DNA of 12,288 bases from an uncultured Selenomonadales bacterium (lineage in GTDB: Bacteria; Bacillota; Negativicutes; Selenomonadales; Selenomonadaceae): NCBI GenBank assembly GCA_937877655.1, contig CALFJC010000143.1, positions 1 through 12,288 on the forward strand, written 5' to 3'. A model generated the notes under the pieces. The model saw nothing but the letters and a program-made list of their open reading frames with translations. It did not search any database and was not told the DNA's origin. A program made the translations under genes and the position numbers. Within the stretch, counting starts at the first letter, position 1, and each line of letters starts with the position of its first letter. Shown here piece after piece: positions 5,801 to 12,288 of this stretch.

Positions 5801-7336
5801 TTAGAATTCGTAGTAGTCGAGTGATTTGATTACGAATTTTTCAGCTTGCGGAATGAAGACGATATTGTCGGAACCTTCCTGCGGATAAACACGAGTCGTC
5901 ATGACTTCGCAACCATCGTTGACAAAAATTTCAATCGCGGACTTGTCGAGGAAGATGCGGAACTTGAGAATGCCATCGAAGGGTTGCAAAATGACTTTGC
6001 GAACGCCTTTGCCGCCTTCAATCGTCTGGTCGCGGTTAAGCTCAAGGACAGGTTTGCCTTCTTCGAGATAATATTTGACGAAAGTTTTCTCTTTGTCGCT
6101 GCTGAAGAGATCAAACTCGAAACTGTTGCCCGAAGCATTAACGTCGACATCAAAGAGCAATTCGCCGCAAGTACCTTTAACGCCGTCAAGTTGTGTTGCC
6201 TTGTCGAGCGCAAGATCTGTGTAGTGAACGCCTTCGCCGCGCATACATTCGAGTTCTTTCGGCGGAATGGTATAAACTCTGTCATCTTTGTAGACAAGCT
6301 CACGCGGAATAGTAAGCATGGTTGCCCAGCCGTCGGCTTGTTCCGGGAAAGGACTTTGCCACGCAGCCAACCAAGCGATAATGAAGTAACGTCCTTCAGG
6401 ATTTTTCATCATTGTGGTTGCGTAGAAGTCGAAGCCGTGATCGAAGGTGAAGAAGTCGCCGCGATAGAATACGCCTTGATCGTAATCGAGAGTACCGACC
6501 ATGTAACCTGCTTGGTGGATATTGTGGAACATGTAACCTTTGTAAGGAACATGTTGCGGCGAAGTGATCATGACGTACTTGTCGCCGAAATGCGCAAAGC
6601 CGGGGCACTCCCACATTGTACCTTCAGAGTAATCCGGTTTGGAAATGGCAACGACGGATTTAAATGTCCAATCGAAGAAGTTGCTGGACTCGAACAGGAC
6701 GATTTGTGTACGAGAGCGGTCACGAATTCTGTTACCGATTACGCAGTAATATTTGCCGTTGTGATCCCAGATTTTTGGATCGCGGAAGTCGATATTGGCG
6801 ATAATCGGATGATCGTTCGGAATGTCAATGACGGGATTTTTTTCGTACTTCGTGAAGTTAATGCCGTCTTCCGAATAAGCAAAGCACTGACGCTCGGTAA
6901 CATTGCCGCCGCCGGCACTGCCGGAAGGATTGTAGCCGGAAGGATTTTCTGCGGAAGAATTGACGCCGCCCGGACCGTTGAATCTTTGCGACGTGTACAT
7001 AAGCCAGAGCTTGCCTTCAAACTCGTAGCCGCAACCGCTGAAGCAACCGTCCCAGTCGTACCACTCATGACCTTCGGAAAATGCGCCGGGCGTAATGGCA
7101 ATCGGCTGATGTTCCCAGTGGCAGAGATCCTTACTTGTGGAGTGTCCCCAGTGCATGGGACCCCAGTTCACGGAATAAGGATGATACTGATAGAAAATGT
7201 GATACTCACCCTTGTAATACGAAAAACCATTCGGGTCGTTGAGCCAGCCGACGGGCGGCGCAACGTGATACTTGGGATACCATTTTGATGCTTGAACCTT
7301 TTTAGCCTCTTCGGGGTTCAATCTTTTGTCTAACAT
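5801..7336 (-). CDS. GH32 glycoside hydrolase, probable cytosolic sucrose(-6-phosphate) hydrolase / beta-fructofuranosidase
   Basis: This 511-residue enzyme should cleave terminal beta-fructosyl bonds in sucrose, sucrose-6-phosphate or short fructans. All three GH32 catalytic motifs are present: WLNDPNG with nucleophile D34, FRDP with the transition-state stabiliser D186, and WECP with acid/base E243. The five-bladed propeller covers about 20-340; a C-terminal beta-sandwich (about 355-511) ends in FLDKSAIEIFVNDG, typical of the family. No signal peptide is present, which favours intracellular sucrose or sucrose-phosphate use. A Gly/Ser/Asn-rich insertion sits at about 119-148. ATG 7336 has a strong GGAGGTGG site. 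No sugar transporter, PTS or LacI-type regulator is adjacent, so the exact substrate remains open. It has its own promoter and terminator and is probably monocistronic. Phe is often TTC and Lys often AAG, suggesting codon selection for high expression. Confidence 0.95.
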   Translation of the reverse strand: MLDKRLNPEEAKKVQASKWYPKYHVAPPVGWLNDPNGFSYYKGEYHIFYQYHPYSVNWGPMHWGHSTSKDLCHWEHQPIAITPGAFSEGHEWYDWDGCFSGCGYEFEGKLWLMYTSQRFNGPGGVNSSAENPSGYNPSGSAGGGNVTERQCFAYSEDGINFTKYEKNPVIDIPNDHPIIANIDFRDPKIWDHNGKYYCVIGNRIRDRSRTQIVLFESSNFFDWTFKSVVAISKPDYSEGTMWECPGFAHFGDKYVMITSPQHVPYKGYMFHNIHQAGYMVGTLDYDQGVFYRGDFFTFDHGFDFYATTMMKNPEGRYFIIAWLAAWQSPFPEQADGWATMLTIPRELVYKDDRVYTIPPKELECMRGEGVHYTDLALDKATQLDGVKGTCGELLFDVDVNASGNSFEFDLFSSDKEKTFVKYYLEEGKPVLELNRDQTIEGGKGVRKVILQPFDGILKFRIFLDKSAIEIFVNDGCEVMTTRVYPQEGSDNIVFIPQAEKFVIKSLDYYEF

Positions 7337-7358
7337 TCTTAACCCACCTCCATTTTGA

Positions 7359-7387
7359 ATTTTAAATTAGAACTGCCTTAAAGTCAA
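7359..7387 (-). promoter_or_regulatory. Sigma-A-type promoter of the GH32 gene
   Basis: On the minus strand, TTGACT (7387-7382) and TAAAAT (7364-7359) are separated by 17 bases, one mismatch each from the consensus. The transcript should start about 20 bases ahead of the ATG at 7336, leaving room for the GGAGG site. The -35 box lies only 10 bp from the -35 of the divergent promoter. Confidence 0.75.
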
Positions 7388-7397
7388 CAGAAATTCT

Positions 7398-7426
7398 TTG
7401 TCAAGCATAAAATTTTTTGATACAAT
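7398..7426 (+). promoter_or_regulatory. Sigma-A-type promoter of the DUF4127 gene
   Basis: TTGTCA (7398-7403) and TACAAT (7421-7426) are separated by 17 bases, and a TG one base before the -10 adds an extended element. Transcription would start near 7433. That rules out start codons overlapping the -10 (TTG at 7417) and makes the AGGA at 7429 too early to be in the message. Confidence 0.75.
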
Positions 7427-7443
7427 GCAGGAAAATTTTTGAA

Positions 7444-9036
7444 ATGGGGGAAAAACTTTTGAGGAAGATACTTCTTACATTGTTCGCGCTGATAATCTTC
7501 ACTTCAACAGTATCGGCGCAGGGAAAAAAAATTTTGTATGTGCCGATTGACGATCGCCCCGTCAATTTGTCGCAAGTCGTGCAAGTCGCCGAAAAACTCG
7601 GTTACGAAATTTTGACGCCGCCCGAAGGAATTATCGGAACAAAAGGTTTTAACGGTGACGCAGAAGAAATGTGGAATTGGATTTATGAAAATGCTCCGCA
7701 ATCGGATTTTGCGGTGCTCTCGACAGATTCTTTGATTTATGGAAGTTTGGTCGGCTCGCGAGTTCATGATTTGTCGGCAGAAACAATTTTGAATCGCGCA
7801 GAGAGATTTAAAACTTTTCACGAAGAATTTCCTTACCTGCCGATTTATGCGTTCGGAACGATTATGCGGACGCCGCGTTCGGGAAATTTTTCCAGTGCCG
7901 AGCCCGAATATTATAAGGAATACGGCGCGAAATTTTTTCAATACACCGTGCTCCTCGACAAGCAGGAGATGGGAAAAATTTCAAGCGGCGACAGTCGGGA
8001 TTTAAAAAAATTGGAAGAAGAAATTCCGAAAGAATATCTCGACGATTGGTTTAAACGCCGCGCCAAAAATTCCGACGCCAATGAACTTTTCATTGAGTAC
8101 ACCCGTGAAGGAGTTTTTGAATATTTTCTGCTCGGCTGTGACGACAGCGCGAAATTTTCTCAGACTCATCGCGAAAGCCGAAAACTCACCGAACTTGCAA
8201 GCGACATGGGAAAAACCGTTATTCAAGTTACGTCGGGCGCGGATGAACTTGGTATGTTGATGGTTGCCCGCGCCATTAACAAAGATTTAAATCACAGACC
8301 GTTCGTCAGCGTTCTGTACAACGAAGGCAAAGGCGCGGAAACTTTTCCTTCCTATTGCAACGAGCCGATTGGAGTTTCTGTTGACGCGGCGATAATCGCG
8401 GCAGGCGGCTTGAAAATTCCCGCGCATGAACGCGCTGATCTAATTCTTGCCGTCAACACTCGCGAAAACGGAGAAACTTTTGAGGCGGCGGTTGCAAAGA
8501 AAAATAAAAGCAAGTTTCGTACCGACGTTAAAACTTTTATTCGCCCCGTGAAAAAACTTTTGGCGAAAGGTTATCCCGTCGCCATTGCCGACATTTCTTT
8601 TTCAAACGGCTCCGACAACGGCTTGATGAAAATGCTTAAGCGCAACGATTTGCTTTACAAAATCAGAGCTTACGGCGGCTGGAATACCGCAACCAATTCG
8701 AGCGGCTTTTTAATCGGCGCGGGCGTTTTGACAAAGTTCATGGATGATAAAGACGTTGCGGAACTTTTGACGACGCGCTACCTTGACGATTGGGCTTATC
8801 AAGCGAATGTCCGTCAAGAAATTGTCGGAGCAAGTTACGGATTGCCGGGCGAAGGCAACCCGATGGATTTAAAAGAAAAACTTTTGCCGTTGGAAAAACT
8901 TTTGAACGAGAGAATGAAAACTTTCGCCGCCGAAAATTTAATCTTGCCGCGCCGTTGGCACTTGGAGAATTTAAAAATCAGTTTGCCTTGGAAAAGGACG
9001 TTTGAATGCAAATCACAATTTGAACTCGCCGATTAA
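7444..9036 (+). CDS. Exported DUF4127 family protein
   Basis: The 530-residue protein belongs to DUF4127, a family of about 500 residues with unknown biochemical function. Recognisable blocks, in order, are ILYVPIDDRPVN near the mature N-terminus, STDSLIYGSLVGSR, FGTIMRTPRSG, FLLGCDDSAKFSQTHRE, TSGADELGMLMVARAIN, YNEGKGAETFPSYCNEPI, SFSNGSDNGLMKML and GGWNTATNSSGFLIGAGVL. The many conserved Asp, Asn and His residues suggest an enzyme, perhaps acting on sugars or phosphoesters, but that is inference. A signal peptide (LLRKILLTLFALIIFTS, cleavage after VSA) sends it across the membrane. The start is uncertain: ATG 7444, or TTG 7459, which has GGGGG at a good distance and gives a classic MRKILL signal peptide. 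It is divergent from GH32 and possibly co-regulated. No terminator separates it from the Tad-like gene. Confidence 0.9.
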   Translation: MGEKLLRKILLTLFALIIFTSTVSAQGKKILYVPIDDRPVNLSQVVQVAEKLGYEILTPPEGIIGTKGFNGDAEEMWNWIYENAPQSDFAVLSTDSLIYGSLVGSRVHDLSAETILNRAERFKTFHEEFPYLPIYAFGTIMRTPRSGNFSSAEPEYYKEYGAKFFQYTVLLDKQEMGKISSGDSRDLKKLEEEIPKEYLDDWFKRRAKNSDANELFIEYTREGVFEYFLLGCDDSAKFSQTHRESRKLTELASDMGKTVIQVTSGADELGMLMVARAINKDLNHRPFVSVLYNEGKGAETFPSYCNEPIGVSVDAAIIAAGGLKIPAHERADLILAVNTRENGETFEAAVAKKNKSKFRTDVKTFIRPVKKLLAKGYPVAIADISFSNGSDNGLMKMLKRNDLLYKIRAYGGWNTATNSSGFLIGAGVLTKFMDDKDVAELLTTRYLDDWAYQANVRQEIVGASYGLPGEGNPMDLKEKLLPLEKLLNERMKTFAAENLILPRRWHLENLKISLPWKRTFECKSQFELAD

Positions 9037-9110
9037 AAACTTTTGCCGCGTCGGCGGCATTTGGAGAATTTGAAATTCACAATTTGAATTTGCCGATTAA
9101 AAATTTTTGA
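8943..9110 (+). repeat. Imperfect direct duplication of the DUF4127 gene 3' end
   Basis: Copy A (about 8943-9045) covers the last codons of the DUF4127 gene and its stop; copy B (about 9041-9110) repeats it just downstream. Shared parts are CTTGGAGAATTT / ATTTGGAGAATTT with the preceding TTGCCGCG, and TCACAATTTGAA followed by GCCGATTAAAAA. Copy B lacks about 34 bases in the middle, and codes for LPRRRHLENLK before a frameshifted stop. This is decayed duplicate sequence, not a gene. Confidence 0.65.
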
Positions 9111-9154
9111 ATGCACTCTGTTTAAAGGAAAGGTTTTGTTTAGGGAAGGGCGCG

Positions 9155-10837
9155 ATGGATGTGTTCAAAAAAAATAAAAAACCGCGAACCGCTTGGAAAA
9201 ATTCATTGAAGCAACGCGGACAAATCATTTTGCTTTATGCTTTGTTAATCCCGGTTTTGTTTTTATTTGTCGGAGTAACTTTTGATCTCAGTTGGTACTA
9301 TATTAACGTTTCGAGAATGCAAAACGCGGCGGACGCGGCGGCGATTGCCGGAGCTTATAAACTTATCGACAGAGAACAGAGTTTATCGGATTTCAATTCG
9401 GTTACTTTTGTCGGCGGCTTTGACGGCAAAACGGCTTATGAAATTTCTCGCGACACGTCTCAAGGCGACAAAATCGCCAAGATTTACGTTGAAAAAAATT
9501 TGGCAAAGGACGGCTCGACTTGGGAAAATGATTCGATAACGGATTTATGGACGCGAAAAGAATTGTTTTTCGGAAGTAAACTTTTGGGCGATACCAACGG
9601 GAATTTTGAAAGTCTTTATTATCACGTGACGTTGGAAGAAGATGTGCCGCATATGATGCTTAACGGCTTGTTTTCGTCCATGAATGCAAAAGTTTCTTCG
9701 GTTGCCCAAATAAATCAATGGATGAAAGGCTACGACTTTTCGGAGAGAATAAAAAATTTGGGGAAGCAAACTTATTCGAGCTTTGAGGAGCTTAAGCATA
9801 AAGACGGAGAAGACGCGGCATATGAACGAAGTATTTCATTGGATAACGACGACATTTATTTTGACAAAAAAAACAATCGCAACGTGGAAAATTTTTCCAT
9901 AGATGACAGAACGAAAATGGCTTTTGATGATCTGTTCATAAGATTCGGTTATTATCCGCATGAAGTTTACGGCGCGGGCAGAGCAGACATAAATGATGAC
10001 GACGAGGAAAAAAATCCCACAAACAAATATTTCTTGACGCACCGAATAATTAATATCGATACGGTTTATCCCGTCCGCAACTACGATTTTTATATGGACA
10101 ATCGTGCGGCGTTGGAAAAATTGCGCGAAGAAAATCCCGACTGCGCGAGTTTACCGAGCAGCGAGCTTGCAAAAAAATTTGCGAAGGATCCGCCCGATCC
10201 TCTGTATCTGCGCATTGAGAGCGAGATAAACAACAGCAAAGAATATACGCGGCAAGTGATTATCGACGTAAATGTTTCAAACATGAGTGAAACTTCCGAC
10301 CGCCCGATAGTTTTGATTTACGAAGGACCCGAATATATTTCGGCGGAAATTTTCCCCGTGATTCTGAATCTGGATGCTGATTTTCGCGGAATTCTTTATG
10401 CGCCGAATAATCCCGTCGTCATTAAAGGCAACGGACATACATTTGAAGGCTTCGTAATCGCAAAAGAATATGTTCAGCTTGAGGAAGAAGAAGTTGCCGT
10501 TGCCGCCGGTTGCACGGAGCTTAAAGATTTTGAAGGAATTTTTGTTGACGAGCGCGGCAATGTTCAATACAAAAAAAATCTTAACGGCTATCAAACCGTT
10601 CAGCCGACGATTAATCCCGTCAGCGACAAAAAATTAAAAGTGGACGATGATAAAACTTTCGACAGCCAATATTCTTACTTGGCAAATCAGAATTTTTTCG
10701 ACAAGAACGACTTCAACCTTGCCAATTCGCGATTTGATTCCTTCAATCTGGTTAAATTTAATGAATGGAAACATTTGAACAAATGGGGTTCGGCAAATAA
10801 TTTGTTCACGACAGATCAGCTTGATGATATTAAATGA
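9155..10837 (+). CDS. Membrane-anchored TadE/TadG-like protein with large extracytoplasmic domain
   Basis: The 560-residue protein starts with a basic cytosolic segment (residues 1-21), one transmembrane helix at about 23-44 (QIILLYALLIPVLFLFVGV), and the segment NVSRMQNAADAAAIAGAYKL at 51-70. This arrangement, ending in AADAAALAGA, is the hallmark of Tad/TadG-like pilus-assembly proteins (Flp pilus minor pilin-like). The remaining roughly 490 residues are outside the membrane and I do not recognise them as a von Willebrand domain. Residues about 405-442 (DFRGILYAPNNPVVIKGNG, then FEGFVIAKEYV) resemble a beta-helical repeat seen in other surface and pilus-associated proteins. ATG 9155 is chosen because GGGAAGGG lies just before it; an earlier in-frame ATG at 9107 lies in the duplicated DNA and lacks a site. 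No other tad genes are in the window. A strong terminator follows. Confidence 0.82.
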   Translation: MDVFKKNKKPRTAWKNSLKQRGQIILLYALLIPVLFLFVGVTFDLSWYYINVSRMQNAADAAAIAGAYKLIDREQSLSDFNSVTFVGGFDGKTAYEISRDTSQGDKIAKIYVEKNLAKDGSTWENDSITDLWTRKELFFGSKLLGDTNGNFESLYYHVTLEEDVPHMMLNGLFSSMNAKVSSVAQINQWMKGYDFSERIKNLGKQTYSSFEELKHKDGEDAAYERSISLDNDDIYFDKKNNRNVENFSIDDRTKMAFDDLFIRFGYYPHEVYGAGRADINDDDEEKNPTNKYFLTHRIINIDTVYPVRNYDFYMDNRAALEKLREENPDCASLPSSELAKKFAKDPPDPLYLRIESEINNSKEYTRQVIIDVNVSNMSETSDRPIVLIYEGPEYISAEIFPVILNLDADFRGILYAPNNPVVIKGNGHTFEGFVIAKEYVQLEEEEVAVAAGCTELKDFEGIFVDERGNVQYKKNLNGYQTVQPTINPVSDKKLKVDDDKTFDSQYSYLANQNFFDKNDFNLANSRFDSFNLVKFNEWKHLNKWGSANNLFTTDQLDDIK

Positions 10838-10849
10838 AAAATTTCCGAC

Positions 10850-10891
10850 AAAAAAATCCCTCAACCTGCGCGGTTGGGGGAAATTTTTTTT
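10850..10891 (+). terminator. Rho-independent terminator after the Tad-like gene
   Basis: CCCTCAACC (10858-10866) pairs with GGTTGGGGG (10872-10880), nine pairs including one G-T, around the loop TGCGC. It is followed by AAA and eight Ts, and preceded by seven As that can extend the stem. It starts 12 bases after the stop codon. Confidence 0.9.
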
Positions 10892-10923
10892 AGTGGCAGA
10901 TGGAAAACTTTACAAGTGACGGT

Positions 10924-11004
10924 TATTTTTCCGCTTGACTTCGTTGTTGCACGCTAGACGTAGCGAACTACGCCGTCGCGCTTACGCCTCGTCATCCGAA
11001 AAAA
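10924..11004. repeat. Long imperfect palindrome (REP/MITE-like candidate)
   Basis: The centre is a perfect 5-bp hairpin, CGTAG (10959-10963) and CTACG (10968-10972), with loop CGAA. Farther out GCACG can pair with CGCGC (one mismatch), GAC at 10937 with GTC near 10991, and the ATTTTTCCG on the left with CCGAAAAAAT on the right, with some mismatches. The element is GC-rich compared with the flanking DNA and lies between convergent genes. It has no open frame. It may be a dispersed repeat or a weak terminator for the ABC gene. Confidence 0.45.
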
Positions 11005-11043
11005 TCCCTCGTCACATCATGATTTTGAATTTACCAAAAACCC

Positions 11044-12156
11044 CTAAGCAAGGCTGAAAATGATTTTGTTGACGCCGTCTTTGAATTCGTGAGAAAAATT
11101 TTTGGCGAGCCCCTGCAGAATTTTCGTGCTGAAATTTTCTTCGTCGAGTTCGTCACTCAGATTTTTGGCAAGCGGATTGTAATTTTTGCCCGCGCAGGAA
11201 AATTTTATATCAATGTCGTTGTTAATCTCCGAATAAGTCACGTCGAGAGAAATTTTTATGTCGCCGTCCGCGCAGGCGTTTTCAAGCATTTCATAAGTCA
11301 ATTCTTCGCAACAAAGTTGAAGGCGATTTTTTCGGCGAGTGGAGAGCCCGTATTTTTCCGCAAAAGTTTGAATGCCGCCCTGCATTTTCGGCAAGTCAAA
11401 GTCGCGCTCGGAAATTTCATAGGAAAAATATTTTTGCTTGTGAATAAAAGCAATGGTCTTCGGACGCTTGGGCGCGTCGAAAATTTCTGCGGGAGTTCCC
11501 TGCTCGTAAATTTCTCCGTCGGCAAAAAATAAAATTCTCGTGGCGACTTCGCGGGCAAAATTCATTTCGTGCGTGACAATCAGCATCGTTAAATTTTGTT
11601 TGGCGAGCATTCGGATAACCGCCAAGACTTCGCCGACCATCGTCGGATCAAGTGCGCTTGTCGGTTCGTCGAATAAAATTACTTTCGGATTCATCATGAG
11701 ACTTCGGCAAATGGCGATTCGTTGTTGTTGTCCGCCCGATAAAAATTCGGGATAAGCATCCGCCTTTGAAGTCAAGCCGACTTGCGCGAGCAAAGCCGTT
11801 GCCTTTTCGCGAGCTTCGTCCTTCGACATTTTTAAAAGTTTTATCGGCGCGACGCACAAATTTTCCATAACGTTCATATGCGTGAACAAATTAAATTTCT
11901 GCCAGACCATGCCCATGCTCCGACGAATTTTATCGATGTCGACATTGGGCGCGGTAATTTCTTGTCCGTCGATAAAAATTTTTCCCGCGTTCGGAGTCTC
12001 CAAAAGTTCAAGGCTGCGAAGGAAAACACTTTTTCCGCAACCCGACCCGCCGATTATCGCAATGCGCTCGCCTTCTTCGACGGTTAAATCAATTCCGCGC
12101 AGAACTTCAAAGTCGCCGAAAGATTTTTTCAGCCCGTGAACTTCAATAACACTCAT
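11044..12156 (-). CDS. Polar amino-acid-type ABC transporter ATPase with C-terminal GHKL/RsbW-like domain
   Basis: The 370-residue protein has two parts. Residues 1-245 form a complete GlnQ/HisP-type ABC ATPase: Walker A GGSGCGKS (36-43), Q-loop Q86, signature LSGGQQQR (139-146), Walker B VILFDEP with E164, D-loop SALD, and switch His196. It would power import of a polar amino acid from the cytosolic face. Usual family members end near 245. Residues about 247-370 are extra and resemble anti-sigma/RsbW-type HATPase domains: a hydrophobic helix with an N-box-like EELTYEMLENA (284-294), a strand-turn IDIKFSCAGKNYNPLA where DxGxPFDPL is expected, and a terminal GVNKIIFSL. The G1-box Asp is missing, so ATP binding by this part is doubtful. 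ATG 12156 has GGAGG at six bases. Permease and binding-protein genes are not in the window. Confidence 0.9.
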   Translation of the reverse strand: MSVIEVHGLKKSFGDFEVLRGIDLTVEEGERIAIIGGSGCGKSVFLRSLELLETPNAGKIFIDGQEITAPNVDIDKIRRSMGMVWQKFNLFTHMNVMENLCVAPIKLLKMSKDEAREKATALLAQVGLTSKADAYPEFLSGGQQQRIAICRSLMMNPKVILFDEPTSALDPTMVGEVLAVIRMLAKQNLTMLIVTHEMNFAREVATRILFFADGEIYEQGTPAEIFDAPKRPKTIAFIHKQKYFSYEISERDFDLPKMQGGIQTFAEKYGLSTRRKNRLQLCCEELTYEMLENACADGDIKISLDVTYSEINNDIDIKFSCAGKNYNPLAKNLSDELDEENFSTKILQGLAKNFSHEFKDGVNKIIFSLA

Positions 12157-12171
12157 TTTAAACCTCCGAAA

Positions 12172-12206
12172 AGCAATTAGAAATGCGCAATGCGTAATTC
12201 GTAATG
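12172..12206. repeat. Degenerate 7-bp tandem repeat upstream of the ABC gene
   Basis: Five heptamers in exact phase on the plus strand: AGCAATT, AGAAATG, CGCAATG, CGTAATT, CGTAATG, with consensus NGYAATK. The array begins five bases before the ABC ribosome binding site as read on the minus strand. It shares GAAAAGCAATTAG with the array near flgI, although in opposite orientation to the downstream gene. Confidence 0.6.
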
Positions 12207-12234
12207 AAAAAACTTATAGCGGTTGGCGAAGACA

Positions 12235-12257
12235 CGGGCGCACAGGACGTGCGCCCG
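12235..12257. other. Perfect GC-rich hairpin upstream of the ABC gene
   Basis: CGGGCGCAC (12235-12243) and GTGCGCCCG (12249-12257) form nine perfect pairs around the loop AGGAC. Neither strand has a T run right after it, so it is not a standard terminator. The loop and flank ACAGGACGT recur as ACAGGATGT at 12270-12278. It lies about 80 bases before the ABC start and could be a leader structure, an operator or a dispersed repeat. Confidence 0.5.
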
Positions 12258-12288
12258 CCCGCAATAAAAACAGGATGTTTTTTTTGCG

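Noticed and set aside
5846..7288. A 480-codon open frame on the plus strand opposite the GH32 gene
   Set aside because: It lies wholly antisense to a gene with all GH32 catalytic motifs, has no ribosome binding site or recognisable domain, and is explained by codon bias of the real gene.
9107..9154. Earlier ATG start for the Tad-like protein
   Set aside because: It falls just at the end of the duplicated DNA and has no ribosome binding site; the ATG at 9155 has GGGAAGGG upstream and leaves a normal basic N-terminus.

Overview
The window looks like a chromosomal segment from a flagellated, diderm Firmicute, most likely one of the Negativicutes (Selenomonas and relatives); this placement is an inference. 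The flagellar cluster encodes P-ring (FlgI), L-ring (FlgH) and FlgA proteins, which implies an outer membrane. Against that, the ribosome binding sites are strong Firmicutes-type AGGAGGTGA sites, the promoter ahead of flgG matches the sigma-D/FliA pattern, and a Firmicutes-style 3D-domain cell-wall protein lies next door. Non-coding DNA is AT-rich with many A/T runs, and most genes are closely packed.

Layout. Positions 1-4313 (minus strand) hold one flagellar operon read right to left: flgG, flgA, flgH, two small unrecognised genes, flgI, and the start of a flgJ-type rod-binding gene cut by the window edge. Its probable sigma-D promoter is at 4358-4384. A secreted protein with two peptidoglycan-binding repeats and a 3D catalytic domain (4493-5470, plus) is transcribed divergently from it and ends at a terminator. 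From 5510 to 5756 there is no intact gene, but a decayed 5' fragment of an EcoRI-type adenine methyltransferase gene is recognisable. A cytosolic GH32 sucrose/fructan hydrolase (5801-7336, minus) has its own promoter and terminator. Its promoter lies back to back with that of an exported DUF4127 protein (7444-9036, plus). After a short imperfect duplication of the DUF4127 gene end comes a membrane-anchored TadE/TadG-like protein (9155-10837, plus) and a terminator. A long imperfect palindrome occupies 10924-11004. The last gene (11044-12156, minus) is an amino-acid-type ABC ATPase that carries an extra C-terminal domain resembling an RsbW/SpoIIAB-type GHKL ATPase.

How the parts fit. FlgG builds the distal rod. 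FlgJ presumably helps rod assembly. FlgI and FlgH form the P and L rings, and FlgA is the P-ring chaperone. The neighbouring 3D protein could remodel peptidoglycan for cell-wall or flagellar needs. The GH32, DUF4127, Tad-like and ABC genes appear to be separate units.

The points most worth following up are the ABC-GHKL-like fusion, the two small genes lodged between flgH and flgI, an FlgH without a lipidation cysteine, three intergenic arrays with an exact 7-bp period (one also a perfect four-tract G-quadruplex motif), and the methyltransferase relic.
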